Origin: Vicinamibacterales bacterium
GTDB lineage: Bacteria > Acidobacteriota > Vicinamibacteria > Vicinamibacterales > UBA2999
Direction of reading: 5' to 3'
Assembly: GCA_041659285.1 (NCBI GenBank)
Contig: JBAZYO010000004.1
Span: 248,001 to 312,000 of the forward strand
DNA length: 64,000 bases
Under the pieces are notes generated by a model. The model did not search any database. It saw only the letters and a list, made by a program, of their open reading frames with translations, and was not told the origin of the DNA. Shown here in pieces: positions 26,090 to 34,264 of the stretch (within the stretch, counting starts at the first letter, position 1; every line of letters begins with the position of its first letter). The position numbers were made by a program, and so were the translations under genes.

Positions 26090-27025
26090 CTAGGGCGCCG
26101 GCGGGCACACCCGCCGCCGCTGCACGACGTCGACAATCGGCAACGGCGTGATCGAGCTGGCCCGGCAGGTCGCCTCGATCCAGTCGATCACGGCGCACGT
26201 GATTCGCACGCCGGTGTTGGCGACGGCTCCGCCCTGGATGTGCACGCCCAGCAGCAGGCGGATGTTGTCGTTGCCCAAGAGCCACAGCGGGCTGCCGCTC
26301 TGACCCGCCGTGGTGTCAATCCGGTAGGTGAGGTGCGTCGGCGTCACGTCGGTGAGGCGCAGCCGGTCGGTGTGCCGCCACATCGATCCCGGAATGGGCG
26401 CGGTGGCGGGCGGCGGGATGACGCCAGGATACCCGGCGATCGTGAGCAAGGTGGCCGTGTTGAGGTCACCGCGCGGCTGCAGCATCATGAACCGGGTCGG
26501 CCGCGTGAACGCCGCCGGCAGGATCACGAGCGCGAGATCGAGGGTCGGATGGAAGTGGAAGACGGTGCTGGCCTGGCTTCCCGGGTTGGCGGGCCGCTGC
26601 TCGGCAGCCGTCGCCGCCGGGAAGTTGGCCCCGGGTGTCACGGTGACGGACGCCGCGCCCCGCGGCACGTGGCCGGCGGTCAGGACCACGCGCGGCGTGA
26701 TCAACGTGCCGCTGCCGTGCCCTGAGCCCACGTCGATGTGGCAAATCGTGTTGAACGGAAAGAGCGTTGTCGACGGATTGGTGGCGCGCGCCAGCACCTG
26801 CACGCGATCGTCGGTGCCCTGTGGCGATTCCTGCAGATCGTCAACGGCCTCGCCGTAGTCGATCGCTTCGCCGTGGCCCAGCGCCTCGCCGTAGCCCCGG
26901 CGGCGGCGGCGCTGGCGGCTGCGCCACATCGGATCCCGGGCGCCGAACAAGTCGCGCTCAAACAGATCTGCTTCGTTCATGCGGCCAAACGACTGGTTCT
27001 GCCGACGCAGTGGCTGGTGTTCCAT
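26090..27025 (-). CDS. Trypsin-like serine protease with LFxxDLxG motif
   Basis: The 311-residue product shows a chymotrypsin-fold triad: His119 in VVLTAGHV, an Asp near residue 162 in LDLALVIL and Ser243 in AGQSGSP. The fold is introduced by GHGSGTLITPRVV. Residues 20-28 are DLFERDLFG, the shared motif, followed by a very basic run (RSRQRRRRR) and GEA repeats. Starting at the internal ATG (26,980) would put the motif 4-5 residues from the N-terminus, as in its neighbours, so that start is also possible. It is first in the five-gene operon; the 23-bp element at 27,105 lies 79 nt upstream. Confidence 0.87.
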   Translation of the reverse strand: MEHQPLRRQNQSFGRMNEADLFERDLFGARDPMWRSRQRRRRRGYGEALGHGEAIDYGEAVDDLQESPQGTDDRVQVLARATNPSTTLFPFNTICHIDVGSGHGSGTLITPRVVLTAGHVPRGAASVTVTPGANFPAATAAEQRPANPGSQASTVFHFHPTLDLALVILPAAFTRPTRFMMLQPRGDLNTATLLTIAGYPGVIPPPATAPIPGSMWRHTDRLRLTDVTPTHLTYRIDTTAGQSGSPLWLLGNDNIRLLLGVHIQGGAVANTGVRITCAVIDWIEATCRASSITPLPIVDVVQRRRVCPPAP

Positions 27026-27104
27026 GGCGGTTCCCCTGAAGCTGGTGGCTCGGTTGGCGATCGGTGGATCGCGTGCCTGCGCGCCACGATACGGCCTGCC
27101 AGCC

Positions 27105-27127
27105 GCGGTGTCTGTACGGCGCGGTAC
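27105..27127 (-). promoter_or_regulatory. 23-bp element GTRC-N6-GYACAGAC-N-CCRC upstream of the protease operon
   Basis: On the minus strand the sequence is GTAC-CGCGCC-GTACAGAC-A-CCGC. The same pattern precedes the operons starting at 30,087 and 46,657, each time pointing to the gene. The two four-base boxes are 10 bp apart, one helix turn. It may be a regulator site or part of a promoter. Confidence 0.55.
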
Positions 27128-27136
27128 GAAGCGGCC

Positions 27137-27204
27137 ATGGTCCGCCTAAAGGCGGACGCGACATCGGCGTCTAATGTGGCGTCCGGCTTTAGCCGAACCA
27201 TCAC
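27137..27204. repeat. Two-hairpin intergenic repeat (REP-like)
   Basis: GTCCGCC-TAAA-GGCGGAC (27,140-27,157) and CCGGCTTTAGCCG (from about 27,183) form two adjacent hairpins separated by ACATCGGCGTCTAATGTGGC. The first hairpin and GTGGC context recur inside rfaE1 at 7863. The block lies between the Crp-like gene and the protease-operon control region. Confidence 0.65.
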
Positions 27205-27222
27205 CGCCGTAATGCGTGCCGG

Positions 27223-27993
27223 TCAATGTGCGCCGCCGTGCTGTTCCGCGGCGACGATCGCGTAGCACTCGCACACCGACGCCTCCAGGCCGCGCCGGCT
27301 GAGGATGCTGATGTGCCCGCGCGCGTAGCGAATGAGCCCGCGATCCTGCAACCGGCCGGCAGCCACCGTCACGCTCTCCCGGCGCCCGCCCAGCATGTGC
27401 GACATCAGTTCCTGTGTCATGAACAGCTCGTTGACGCTCACCCGGTCGTGGCACATGAGCAACCAGCGACACAGCCGCTGCTCGACGGCGTGGAGGCGGT
27501 TGCAGATCGCCATTTGCGAGATCTGGGTGATGAGGACATGCGTATAGCGCAGCAAGGCCAGCTGCAGCGAGCCGCCGCGGGCGAACTCCTCGCGCAGCGC
27601 CGTGGCCGGCAGGCGATAGGCCAGGCCGCTGACCACCGCCTCGACGCGATGCGGCGTCGTGTCGGCGCCGAGGAACAGCGACACTCCCACCACGCCGTCG
27701 TGGCCGACCAGCCCCATTTCAACCGTCGCCCCGGTCTCGGTGGTGTGGAGCGACGAGACCACGGCGGTGGTCGGAAAGTAGCAGTGCGTGATCCGCGTGC
27801 CGGACTCATACAACACATCGCCGGCCGTGAGGGTGACGGGCTGCAGGATCGCCAGGAGCCGTGCGCGATCCGGATCAGCCAATTCGCGGATCACCCGGTT
27901 GCACTCGCGTCCCTCAGGCTGCGGGTGCTGGGGCGGGACACGTCGCGCCACCGGCGCCGGCGCATATGAGCTCAGTGCGTGCGAAGTGTTCAT
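27223..27993 (-). CDS. Crp/Fnr-family transcription regulator
   Basis: The 256-residue product has a cyclic-nucleotide-binding-type beta-roll (ADPDRARLLAILQPVTLTAG, then GLVGHDGVVGVSLFLG) and a C-terminal winged helix with MTQELMSHMLGGRRESVTVAAG as recognition region. The classical cAMP-contact residues (RAELRE-type) and Fnr Cys cluster are not evident, so the ligand is unknown. It probably controls nearby genes: it sits between the protease operon and the sigma-54 activator. Upstream control sites were not identified. Confidence 0.88.
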   Translation of the reverse strand: MNTSHALSSYAPAPVARRVPPQHPQPEGRECNRVIRELADPDRARLLAILQPVTLTAGDVLYESGTRITHCYFPTTAVVSSLHTTETGATVEMGLVGHDGVVGVSLFLGADTTPHRVEAVVSGLAYRLPATALREEFARGGSLQLALLRYTHVLITQISQMAICNRLHAVEQRLCRWLLMCHDRVSVNELFMTQELMSHMLGGRRESVTVAAGRLQDRGLIRYARGHISILSRRGLEASVCECYAIVAAEQHGGAH

Positions 27994-28329
27994 GTTGTCC
28001 GCCCATTCTTCTTCTGTGCACTGCGCCGCACCGGTCGCACGCGGTCAATCGCGACAACACAGTGTGGCCGCAGCCGCGCCACCTTGATCGCGTGGTGTGG
28101 CTCGCGGCATGGCTGGCACGTCCGGCATCGCCCGTCCACAGCAAGAGCGCTGCCGTCGGCGCGTTCGCGCTTAGCAGACACTCCAACCAATTCGTCTCAT
28201 GGGGGTTCGGGCATCTGCGCCCTCCGCCGCCTCAGCCACAAGGGACGATGCAGCGGCGTGCCGACCGGCAATCTTCTTCCGGCACGTTCCTGCGCGGTGA
28301 GGCGACGTGGGGCCGGTGGAGACGATCGT
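27994..28329. other. Intergenic region between the two regulator genes
   Basis: The 336-nt stretch should hold the promoter of the Crp-like gene (minus strand). I found no good sigma-70 box pair. A TGGCACG at about 28,105 looks like a sigma-54 -24 box but has no correctly spaced GC. No gene was found. Confidence 0.5.
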
Positions 28330-29901
28330 TCAGGCGGTGAGGCGATGCTTGCGCATCTTGTTGAAGATGCTTCGCGGGCTGATGCCGAGCAGGCGGGCGG
28401 CGCGCGCCCGGTTGCCGTGCGAGGCATCCAGCGCCGCCGCCACCATCGTCTGCTCGCAGAGAGCCAGCGCGCGGCGCAACTTCCATCCGGCGGCGCCAAG
28501 CGCGGCCTCGTTGTCGAGCCACGTTGCCGCCGGCTCCAACGCCCGCTGATCGCTGGCGCCAACCGGGACCAGCGCGGTCGAGGACGAGACTGGCGCCGGC
28601 AGGGTGACCGGCGTCCTCTGCGCGAGTTCGAACCATAGCTCCGGCGGCAGGTCCGACAAGGTCAGCGGCTGATGGGCGCGCCGGTTGACGATGGCGCGGC
28701 GCACGACGTTCTCGAGCTGCCGCACATTGCCTGGCAACTCCGCGCCCGAGAGTGCTTCAAGGAAGCCCCGCGTCGGTGCCGACACCTGGCGCCCGGCGCC
28801 GGGGTCGGCGTAGCGCGCGAGGAAATGGGTGATGAGCGGCGCGATGTCTTCGGGCCGCTCGCGCAGCGGCGGGATCTTCACCGACAGGGCGTTGAGCCGG
28901 TGAAACAGATCGGCGCGGAACAGGTGGGCGGCCACCATGGCTTCGAGGTCGCGGTTGGTGGCGGCAATCACGCGCACGTCCACCGGCACCTCGTGATCCT
29001 CGCCCAGCGTGAGCAGCCGCCGCTCCTGCAGGACGCGCAACAGCTTGGCCTGCAGCGCGACGTCGAGGTCGCCGATTTCGTCGAGGAAGAGCACCCCGCC
29101 GCGCGCCGCCCGCACCAGGCCCTGGCGATCGTGATCGGCGCCGGTGAAGGCGCCCCGGCGATGGCCGAAGAGTTCGCTCTCCGCCAGTCCGGCGCTGATC
29201 GCGGCGCAGTTCACGGGCACGAACGGACCCGCGCTCCGGCGCGGGTCGCGCGCATGAATCGCCCTCGCCACCAGTTCCTTGCCGGTGCCGGTCTCGCCGG
29301 CCACCAGCACCGGAATGTCGCTCAGCGCGCTCACCCGCTTCACCCATCGGAACACGGTGATCATGCGGGCGCTGGCGCCGACGACGCCACTCGCCAGCAT
29401 CTCGCGCTGGAGGCGCTGCTCCTCATCGAATCGTTCGGCCTCGCTGCTGCACCACTGCTCGACGCTGTCGCGGATCTCGGTGGCAAACGAAGCAGCCGTG
29501 CTGTCGATCAAGCACGACGCGCCGGCCAGCAGCAGCCGGCAATGCGCGCCCAGCGGCCATCCGCTCGCGCCATCGCCGTAGCACAGCACCGTGAATCCGC
29601 GAGCGGTGAGGGTGGCGATCGTGTCCAGCGCGGCTGACCCGGCGTCAGGCGGATCGACACCGACCAGCGCAATGCCGATGTCGCTCGCGCGACCGACCGG
29701 CGAGAGATGCTGAAGATCAACGATGTGTTCTGGACGCGGGCGGATGCCATCGATCGCGGCGTCGAGCCGCTGCCGGCGATCTGCCGATCCGTCGAGCGCG
29801 AGGATGCGCCCCACGCCGCCGTGGCCCGAAGTGATCCCGCCGTGTTGCGCACCGGTGTGTGGGGACACCGGCCCTGCCCCGTCGCTTGCACGCGTTGCCA
29901 T
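28330..29901 (-). CDS. Sigma-54-dependent transcription activator with degenerate receiver-like N-terminus
   Basis: The 523-residue product has a central AAA+ domain with Walker A GETGTGKE (near residue 203), the sigma-54 contact loop GAFTGAD, Walker B GGVLFLDEIGD and an Arg finger region, then a Fis-type helix-turn-helix at the C-terminus (RARAARLLGISPRSIFNKM). Residues of about 30-140 resemble a receiver fold, but I do not see the expected phosphorylated Asp in context (ALVGVDPPDAG instead of a xxDxxMP motif), so activity may be set by another signal. It sits divergent from the plus-strand operon (30,087). TGAGG precedes the ATG. Confidence 0.92.
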   Translation of the reverse strand: MATRASDGAGPVSPHTGAQHGGITSGHGGVGRILALDGSADRRQRLDAAIDGIRPRPEHIVDLQHLSPVGRASDIGIALVGVDPPDAGSAALDTIATLTARGFTVLCYGDGASGWPLGAHCRLLLAGASCLIDSTAASFATEIRDSVEQWCSSEAERFDEEQRLQREMLASGVVGASARMITVFRWVKRVSALSDIPVLVAGETGTGKELVARAIHARDPRRSAGPFVPVNCAAISAGLAESELFGHRRGAFTGADHDRQGLVRAARGGVLFLDEIGDLDVALQAKLLRVLQERRLLTLGEDHEVPVDVRVIAATNRDLEAMVAAHLFRADLFHRLNALSVKIPPLRERPEDIAPLITHFLARYADPGAGRQVSAPTRGFLEALSGAELPGNVRQLENVVRRAIVNRRAHQPLTLSDLPPELWFELAQRTPVTLPAPVSSSTALVPVGASDQRALEPAATWLDNEAALGAAGWKLRRALALCEQTMVAAALDASHGNRARAARLLGISPRSIFNKMRKHRLTA

Positions 29902-29918
29902 GAAACCTCATTCAGCCG

Positions 29919-29933
29919 GCGCACAGACGCCGC
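29919..29933 (+). promoter_or_regulatory. Half-copy of the 23-bp element
   Basis: GCGCACAGACGCCGC matches the right-hand 15 bases of the element at 30,024-30,046 except for one base; the left GTRC box is absent. It points toward the 30,087 operon, 100 nt upstream of the full copy, and lies 18 nt before the activator start codon on the other strand. Confidence 0.4.
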
Positions 29934-30023
29934 GCTGCGTCGTGAGAAACGGGGGAGGCCCTCACGAGCGAGTTCATGATCTACGCCCTTCTCAGTTCGT
30001 GGGTCAAGGGGAAAGCGGGGTGT

Positions 30024-30046
30024 GTACGCTCGCGCACAGACGCCAC
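30024..30046 (+). promoter_or_regulatory. 23-bp element GTRC-N6-GYACAGAC-N-CCRC upstream of the plus-strand operon
   Basis: The sequence is GTAC-GCTCGC-GCACAGAC-G-CCAC, 40 nt before the ATG at 30,087. It has the same layout as 27,105-27,127 and 46,718-46,740. Confidence 0.55.
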
Positions 30047-30086
30047 TCGGCTTTGCCTTCCATACTGCGCGCGTTGAGTGTGCAAA

Positions 30087-31259
30087 ATGGGTTTCTTCGA
30101 ATTCGAAGACGTGTGGCTTGAGGCCGCGGGCGCATCGAGCGCTCGCTTGGCAGGCAGCGGCGCGCGGCCCGCAGGCGGCGGCAGTGCCGGAGGTCGCGCT
30201 CCCGCGGCACGACCGCGGCAGTCCGGTGGCACGACAGCGACCACCTCGCGGCCTTCCGCTCAGGGCGGTGCGGCCGCCGGAAGGCCGCAGGCCCAGTCGC
30301 ATCAACCGGCGCGTCCGCAACCGGCGCGGCCGCAAGCAACCACAGGGACGCGGCCGCGGACCACGCCCTCAACGCGGCCGCAGACGCCTGCGCGTCCGCC
30401 GTCTGCCGGCGCCAGGCCGGCGGCCGACCGTCCGGCGAGCCAGGGCTTCAATCTCGATCGCTTCATGTCGTCGGTCCAGCAGGGCGCATCGATGTTTCAG
30501 CAGGGCTGGGATTTCGTGCAACAGGTGCCGCGATTCGCACAGCAGTTCTCCGGACAGGGTCAGCAGCCTGCCGCGTTCGCGCCGACGCCTCAGGCCCCAT
30601 TTGCCGGCGACGCACCGGTTCCGGCGGCCGGCGGCCCCATGACGTTCCCAACTTACCCGCCGACGCCGTCGGCGGATGCGCCCGCGGCACCGGCCGCCGT
30701 GTCACCGGCAGCTGACGCCGGACAGATCGATCAGTTGCTGCAGGCGCTTCGCCAGCGGAACATCCCGCCGCTGCCCGGCCCTTACGGTCCGCCTCCCACG
30801 GCGCCGGCGGCGGCGCCCGGCGATCCGATGTCGATGCTCAGGCTGATCCTGAGCAATCCGCAGTTTCTCCAGGCGCTGCAGTCAACCTCCGCGCCGGTGG
30901 CGGCGCGCCCGGTCCAGTTGCCGGTGCCGGTACCCACCGCCCCGCAGCAGATGCAGCAGATGCCGATTCCACTCGGCGCCGTCCTGAACGCCATCGTCGC
31001 GCTCGCCGGCTCGTCGATGAGCAACTTGAGCGCCGGCGCGCGTGAAGACGAACCAGAAGTTCCGGCCTACCTCGTCGATGCCGACGGCCGCTTCATCGTC
31101 GACCCCGCCAATATGGATGACCGGGCGGCGCTCGTGACGCACCTGTTCCGGCTGAGTGCCGAAGCGCAGGGCGCCGGCGAGGGCTGGCTGGCGATGGAAC
31201 AGGACGAGGCGATCGACGACAGCGTGGACGAAGGTGAGGCGACCGAGGGATGGGCGTAG
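30087..31259 (+). CDS. Pro/Ala-rich protein of unknown function, start of the plus-strand operon
   Basis: The 390-residue product is not recognised. It begins MGFFEFEDVWLEAAG, which recalls the short acidic-aromatic N-termini of its neighbours. Residues of about 20-120 are a low-complexity, Pro/Arg/Ala-rich and basic stretch; later blocks include FNLDRFMSSVQQGASMFQQG, a LRLILSNPQFLQAL helix and a hydrophobic IPLGAVLNAIVALAGSSM. The C-terminus is acidic (AMEQDEAIDDSVDEGEATEG). The mix of disordered linkers and short amphipathic segments suggests a scaffold or adaptor rather than an enzyme (inference). Gap to the next gene is 27 nt. Confidence 0.75.
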   Translation: MGFFEFEDVWLEAAGASSARLAGSGARPAGGGSAGGRAPAARPRQSGGTTATTSRPSAQGGAAAGRPQAQSHQPARPQPARPQATTGTRPRTTPSTRPQTPARPPSAGARPAADRPASQGFNLDRFMSSVQQGASMFQQGWDFVQQVPRFAQQFSGQGQQPAAFAPTPQAPFAGDAPVPAAGGPMTFPTYPPTPSADAPAAPAAVSPAADAGQIDQLLQALRQRNIPPLPGPYGPPPTAPAAAPGDPMSMLRLILSNPQFLQALQSTSAPVAARPVQLPVPVPTAPQQMQQMPIPLGAVLNAIVALAGSSMSNLSAGAREDEPEVPAYLVDADGRFIVDPANMDDRAALVTHLFRLSAEAQGAGEGWLAMEQDEAIDDSVDEGEATEGWA

Positions 31260-31286
31260 ACCCAGGCTTCCGAGAGAGAGGGCACG

Positions 31287-31823
31287 GTGAGTACAGACAC
31301 GACAACCGCGATGCACGACGCGCTTCAGGCCGCCGTCAAGCACATGAACAACGGCAACGGCTCGCACGAGGTGAAGGCGCCACCGGTGGACACGATGGGC
31401 CTGCTCATGACCGTCGTGCCGAAGCTGCTGCAGGGCAGCGAGTCGAGCGGCGAGATGGTCGAGAAACTGGACGCGCTGCAGAAGGGCGACCTCCAGACCA
31501 TGCGCGAGCAGGTGGGCCTGCTGCGCAAGCAGTGCCATCGCCTGCTCAAGTCGCAGGAACAGCTGCTGGCCCGCGTTGACGAGGTCCAGCAGCAACAGCT
31601 CGACGTCGGCCGCGCGGTGCTCGACCTGGCGCGGCAACTGGCCCGCCTCAGGTTCATCGAGGAGGGGCCTGACGAAATGGACGAGGACGACGACGAACCG
31701 GAGGCTCGATCCGCTGAGCGCTTCCGGCGGGACGATCAGGGAGCGGGTGGTAACGGGCAGAGACGAGGGTCGCGAGACACCGCAGCACAGTACGGCCCGA
31801 AGGGTCGACCGGGGAGGCAATGA
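31287..31823 (+). CDS. Coiled-coil protein of unknown function
   Basis: The 178-residue product starts at a GTG (MSTDTTTAMHDALQ). Residues of about 40-125 form a long amphipathic helix with heptad spacing (LQKGDLQTMREQVGLLRKQC...), likely a coiled coil, and the last 50 residues are charged and disordered. A GTACAGACAC overlapping the start resembles the right box of the 23-bp element, probably by chance. Its stop overlaps the next start (ATGATG). No function can be given. Confidence 0.75.
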   Translation: MSTDTTTAMHDALQAAVKHMNNGNGSHEVKAPPVDTMGLLMTVVPKLLQGSESSGEMVEKLDALQKGDLQTMREQVGLLRKQCHRLLKSQEQLLARVDEVQQQQLDVGRAVLDLARQLARLRFIEEGPDEMDEDDDEPEARSAERFRRDDQGAGGNGQRRGSRDTAAQYGPKGRPGRQ

Positions 31824-33148
31824 TGAGCACGGAAAACTTCGAGTACGACGAAGACGTGGAAAGCGGCGACGAGGGTTTTGAATCCTCCGACGAAGGCTTC
31901 GAATCGGATGAGGGCGTGGAGTCCTCGGACGAGTACGCCATGGAGTCGAGCGACGAGGGCGGCGAGAGCGACGAGAGCGACGAGTCGTTTGAAGCGGCCG
32001 AGTCCGACGAGGCGATCGACGAAAGCGACGAGTCCGACGAGGCGCTCGACGAGGCGGCGGTGAGCGCATCGGCCAGGCTCCAGATGCAGCAGGACCAGAA
32101 CCGCCGCAGCGCGTGGGCGCGCAAGGTCGCGGGCGACCAGCGGGTCGAGGCGCGGCGGGCGGCGGCCACCCAGCGCACCATCACCAGCCGCATCAACGCC
32201 ATTCCGACCGGGGTCAAGGCGCCGGGCCATACGCAAGTCGGGATGCTGCGCGGAGCGGGCGTGGTGACCGCGGTGCTCCCGAACGGCCGCCGCAGCCAGA
32301 TGCGGATCATTCCCACGGTCGCGCCGATCACCGAGGTCAACCGGCTGCGGACGGTGATCATGGCCAACGAGCGGTCGACGGCCATGGCCACGGGGCGGAA
32401 CTCGCGGGCGATCAGGGCCCTCGCGGCCACCCAGACGGCGGCGGTCAAGCGGCTCACGACCCAGCAGGTCAAGAGCGACAAGGACATCAGCAAGCGCCTG
32501 GTCGAAGGCGACAACCGCCTCGACATGCGCATCACCAAGGAGCTCGCCGGCGGCACCGGCGTGCTCGGCAAGCACAACAAGATGATGGCCCGGGCGATCA
32601 GGCGCGAGCGGAAGCGCACGCTGTGGAACAACATCCTGCTCGCCACCTCGGCGCCGTTCTTCGCGGCCTACGGCGAGAAGGGCGACCCGCTGGCCAAGAA
32701 CAACCTGATCCTCACCGGATCGCTGGTCGGCTGGCTGTTCAGCGACGAGCTGCTCGGCTACGTCGCCGGCAAGTCTGGCGCGCTGAGAACCGGCGCCAAT
32801 GTGCTGTCCTACGTGGCGCCGTTTGGCAACATGGCCACGGCCTACTACTTCCTGAACGGCAAGCAGCACGAGCGGTTCGTGGCTGGAACGAACGTGATTG
32901 CCGTCGGTCAGGCGGCGGTCAAGGTGAAGCTCGACTCCCAAGTCGGCAAGGATGCGCTCGAGCAGTTCAAGAAGGACGCGCACACCGTGGCGGCCACCAC
33001 CGTGGGCGGCGACAAGGTCGCCGTGCAGGCCGCGATCGACGGTGACGGCACCCTGACGCTGACGCTGCCGGCGGTGGCCGTCGCCGCGACGCCCGTGGCG
33101 TGGATGGTCGATACGCGGAAGGCCCTGAACATCGCTGCGAGCGCGTGA
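31820..33148 (+). CDS. Paralogue 1 of a three-gene family: acidic N-terminus, membrane-like middle
   Basis: The 442-residue product begins with about 75 residues made of SDEG/ESDE repeats (extremely acidic). A basic helical region follows (QRTITSRINAIPTG, LPNGRRSQMRIIP, EVNRLRTVIM). The C-terminal 190 residues are shared with the next two genes: a hydrophobic helix ending in FFAAYGEKG, LAKNNLIL...WLFSDE, YVAPFGNMATAYYFLNGKQHERFVAG and a final VAWMVDTRKA. Two to three hydrophobic segments could insert in a membrane. A GGGGAGG ribosome site precedes the ATG. Function unknown. Confidence 0.8.
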   Translation: MMSTENFEYDEDVESGDEGFESSDEGFESDEGVESSDEYAMESSDEGGESDESDESFEAAESDEAIDESDESDEALDEAAVSASARLQMQQDQNRRSAWARKVAGDQRVEARRAAATQRTITSRINAIPTGVKAPGHTQVGMLRGAGVVTAVLPNGRRSQMRIIPTVAPITEVNRLRTVIMANERSTAMATGRNSRAIRALAATQTAAVKRLTTQQVKSDKDISKRLVEGDNRLDMRITKELAGGTGVLGKHNKMMARAIRRERKRTLWNNILLATSAPFFAAYGEKGDPLAKNNLILTGSLVGWLFSDELLGYVAGKSGALRTGANVLSYVAPFGNMATAYYFLNGKQHERFVAGTNVIAVGQAAVKVKLDSQVGKDALEQFKKDAHTVAATTVGGDKVAVQAAIDGDGTLTLTLPAVAVAATPVAWMVDTRKALNIAASA

Positions 33149-33183
33149 TCGCCGTCACCCGGTGACACGCGCGGGCCCCTGCC

Positions 33184-34257
33184 GTGCCAGGCGATCATCA
33201 CGATTCGTTCGACGAGCGGCGCCCCCGCGGACTCTTCCGCGGGGCGCCGCATCGGGGCACGCGCACGCTGGCGGCCATCCTGCCAAACGGCCGCAGCCTC
33301 TGGCTCGAGGCCACGGCGCCGCTGGCACCGGCGGCCTCGCTCGGCAACACGGCGCGGCTCGCCGAAGTCGCGGCGGCGCGGCAGCAGGCCGGCGCCGCGG
33401 CTGGCGGTCGGGCCATCAGGCGCCTGGTGGGCTCCGTCGAGATCCTCACGGCTCGCCTGTCCGCCCGCCGGGTCGAGCGCGCGAAGGCGTTGCGGCGCCG
33501 CCTGGTGAAGGGCGACGCGGTGGTCGATCGCCGGCTGGCCAAGGCCGTCGCCGACTTTCGCACTCGCGTCGCGCGGCAGATTCGCATCGATCGCGAGTCG
33601 CTCGCGCGCCTGCGGCGCCGCGACTGGTGCGACAAGGCGGTGATCATCTCGTCGTGGCCGTTGTTTGCCGCCTACGGACAGCGCGGCCGGCCGTTCGGCG
33701 CCAACAACGTCGCGCTCACCCTGGCGCTCCTGACCTGGCTGGCCGGCGACGAAGTGGTGGCGGCGCTGTTCGGGAAGAAGCAGGAATCAACGTACCCCGT
33801 TCGCGACGCCGACGTGTGGTCCTACGTGGCGCCGTTTGCCAACCTGCTGGCCGGATGGTGGCTCATGAACGATCTGCAACACGAGCGCTTCGTGGCGGGC
33901 ATGGCCAGCGGCTTCGTGCTGGTGGAGGAGGCGGCTGGTGCGCCCCCGGGCGAGCGCCACTACGAGCACGCCACCATCGTCGACCTGTCGCGGACCATCG
34001 CACCGGGCCACATCAACGACTTCCGCTCCTTTGTCGATGTGCCGGTTGTCGCCACTGTCAGCAGGGTCGAGTTCTCGGCGGCCGGCACGGCGCTCGCGGC
34101 GCGCCTGTCGGCGCCGTCGGCGACGGTCGTAGGGGGCGTGGTGATGGTGACGGTGATGGTGATCACCAACGGCCCGGTGGCGGCGAACCAGAAGTTGATC
34201 GACGCGCTGGATGTCGCGTGGATCGTCGACACCGCCGAGCCGCGCGCGGTGGGTTGA
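33184..34257 (+). CDS. Paralogue 2 of the three-gene family
   Basis: The 357-residue product starts at GTG 33,184. Without the acidic tract, it keeps LAAILPNGRSLWLE, a basic helical part, then PLFAAYGQRGRPFGANNVALTLALLTWLAGDE, YVAPFANLLAGWWLMNDLQHERFVAG and a final VAWIVDTAEP. A strand-rich tail domain (VVATVSRVEFSAAGTALAARL) precedes the VDT end and may be a small beta-sandwich. The gap to paralogue 1 is 35 nt, to paralogue 3 only 7 nt. Confidence 0.8.
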   Translation: MPGDHHDSFDERRPRGLFRGAPHRGTRTLAAILPNGRSLWLEATAPLAPAASLGNTARLAEVAAARQQAGAAAGGRAIRRLVGSVEILTARLSARRVERAKALRRRLVKGDAVVDRRLAKAVADFRTRVARQIRIDRESLARLRRRDWCDKAVIISSWPLFAAYGQRGRPFGANNVALTLALLTWLAGDEVVAALFGKKQESTYPVRDADVWSYVAPFANLLAGWWLMNDLQHERFVAGMASGFVLVEEAAGAPPGERHYEHATIVDLSRTIAPGHINDFRSFVDVPVVATVSRVEFSAAGTALAARLSAPSATVVGGVVMVTVMVITNGPVAANQKLIDALDVAWIVDTAEPRAVG

Positions 34258-34264
34258 GGGCGTC

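Noticed and set aside
28100..28120. Possible sigma-54 promoter (TGGCACG) between the regulator genes
   Set aside because: No TTGC at the required distance; the nearest GC is 2 bp off.
31287..31299. Fourth copy of the 23-bp element (GTACAGACAC at the start of the 31,287 gene)
   Set aside because: The left box and the CCRC end do not match at the required spacing and it overlaps coding sequence.
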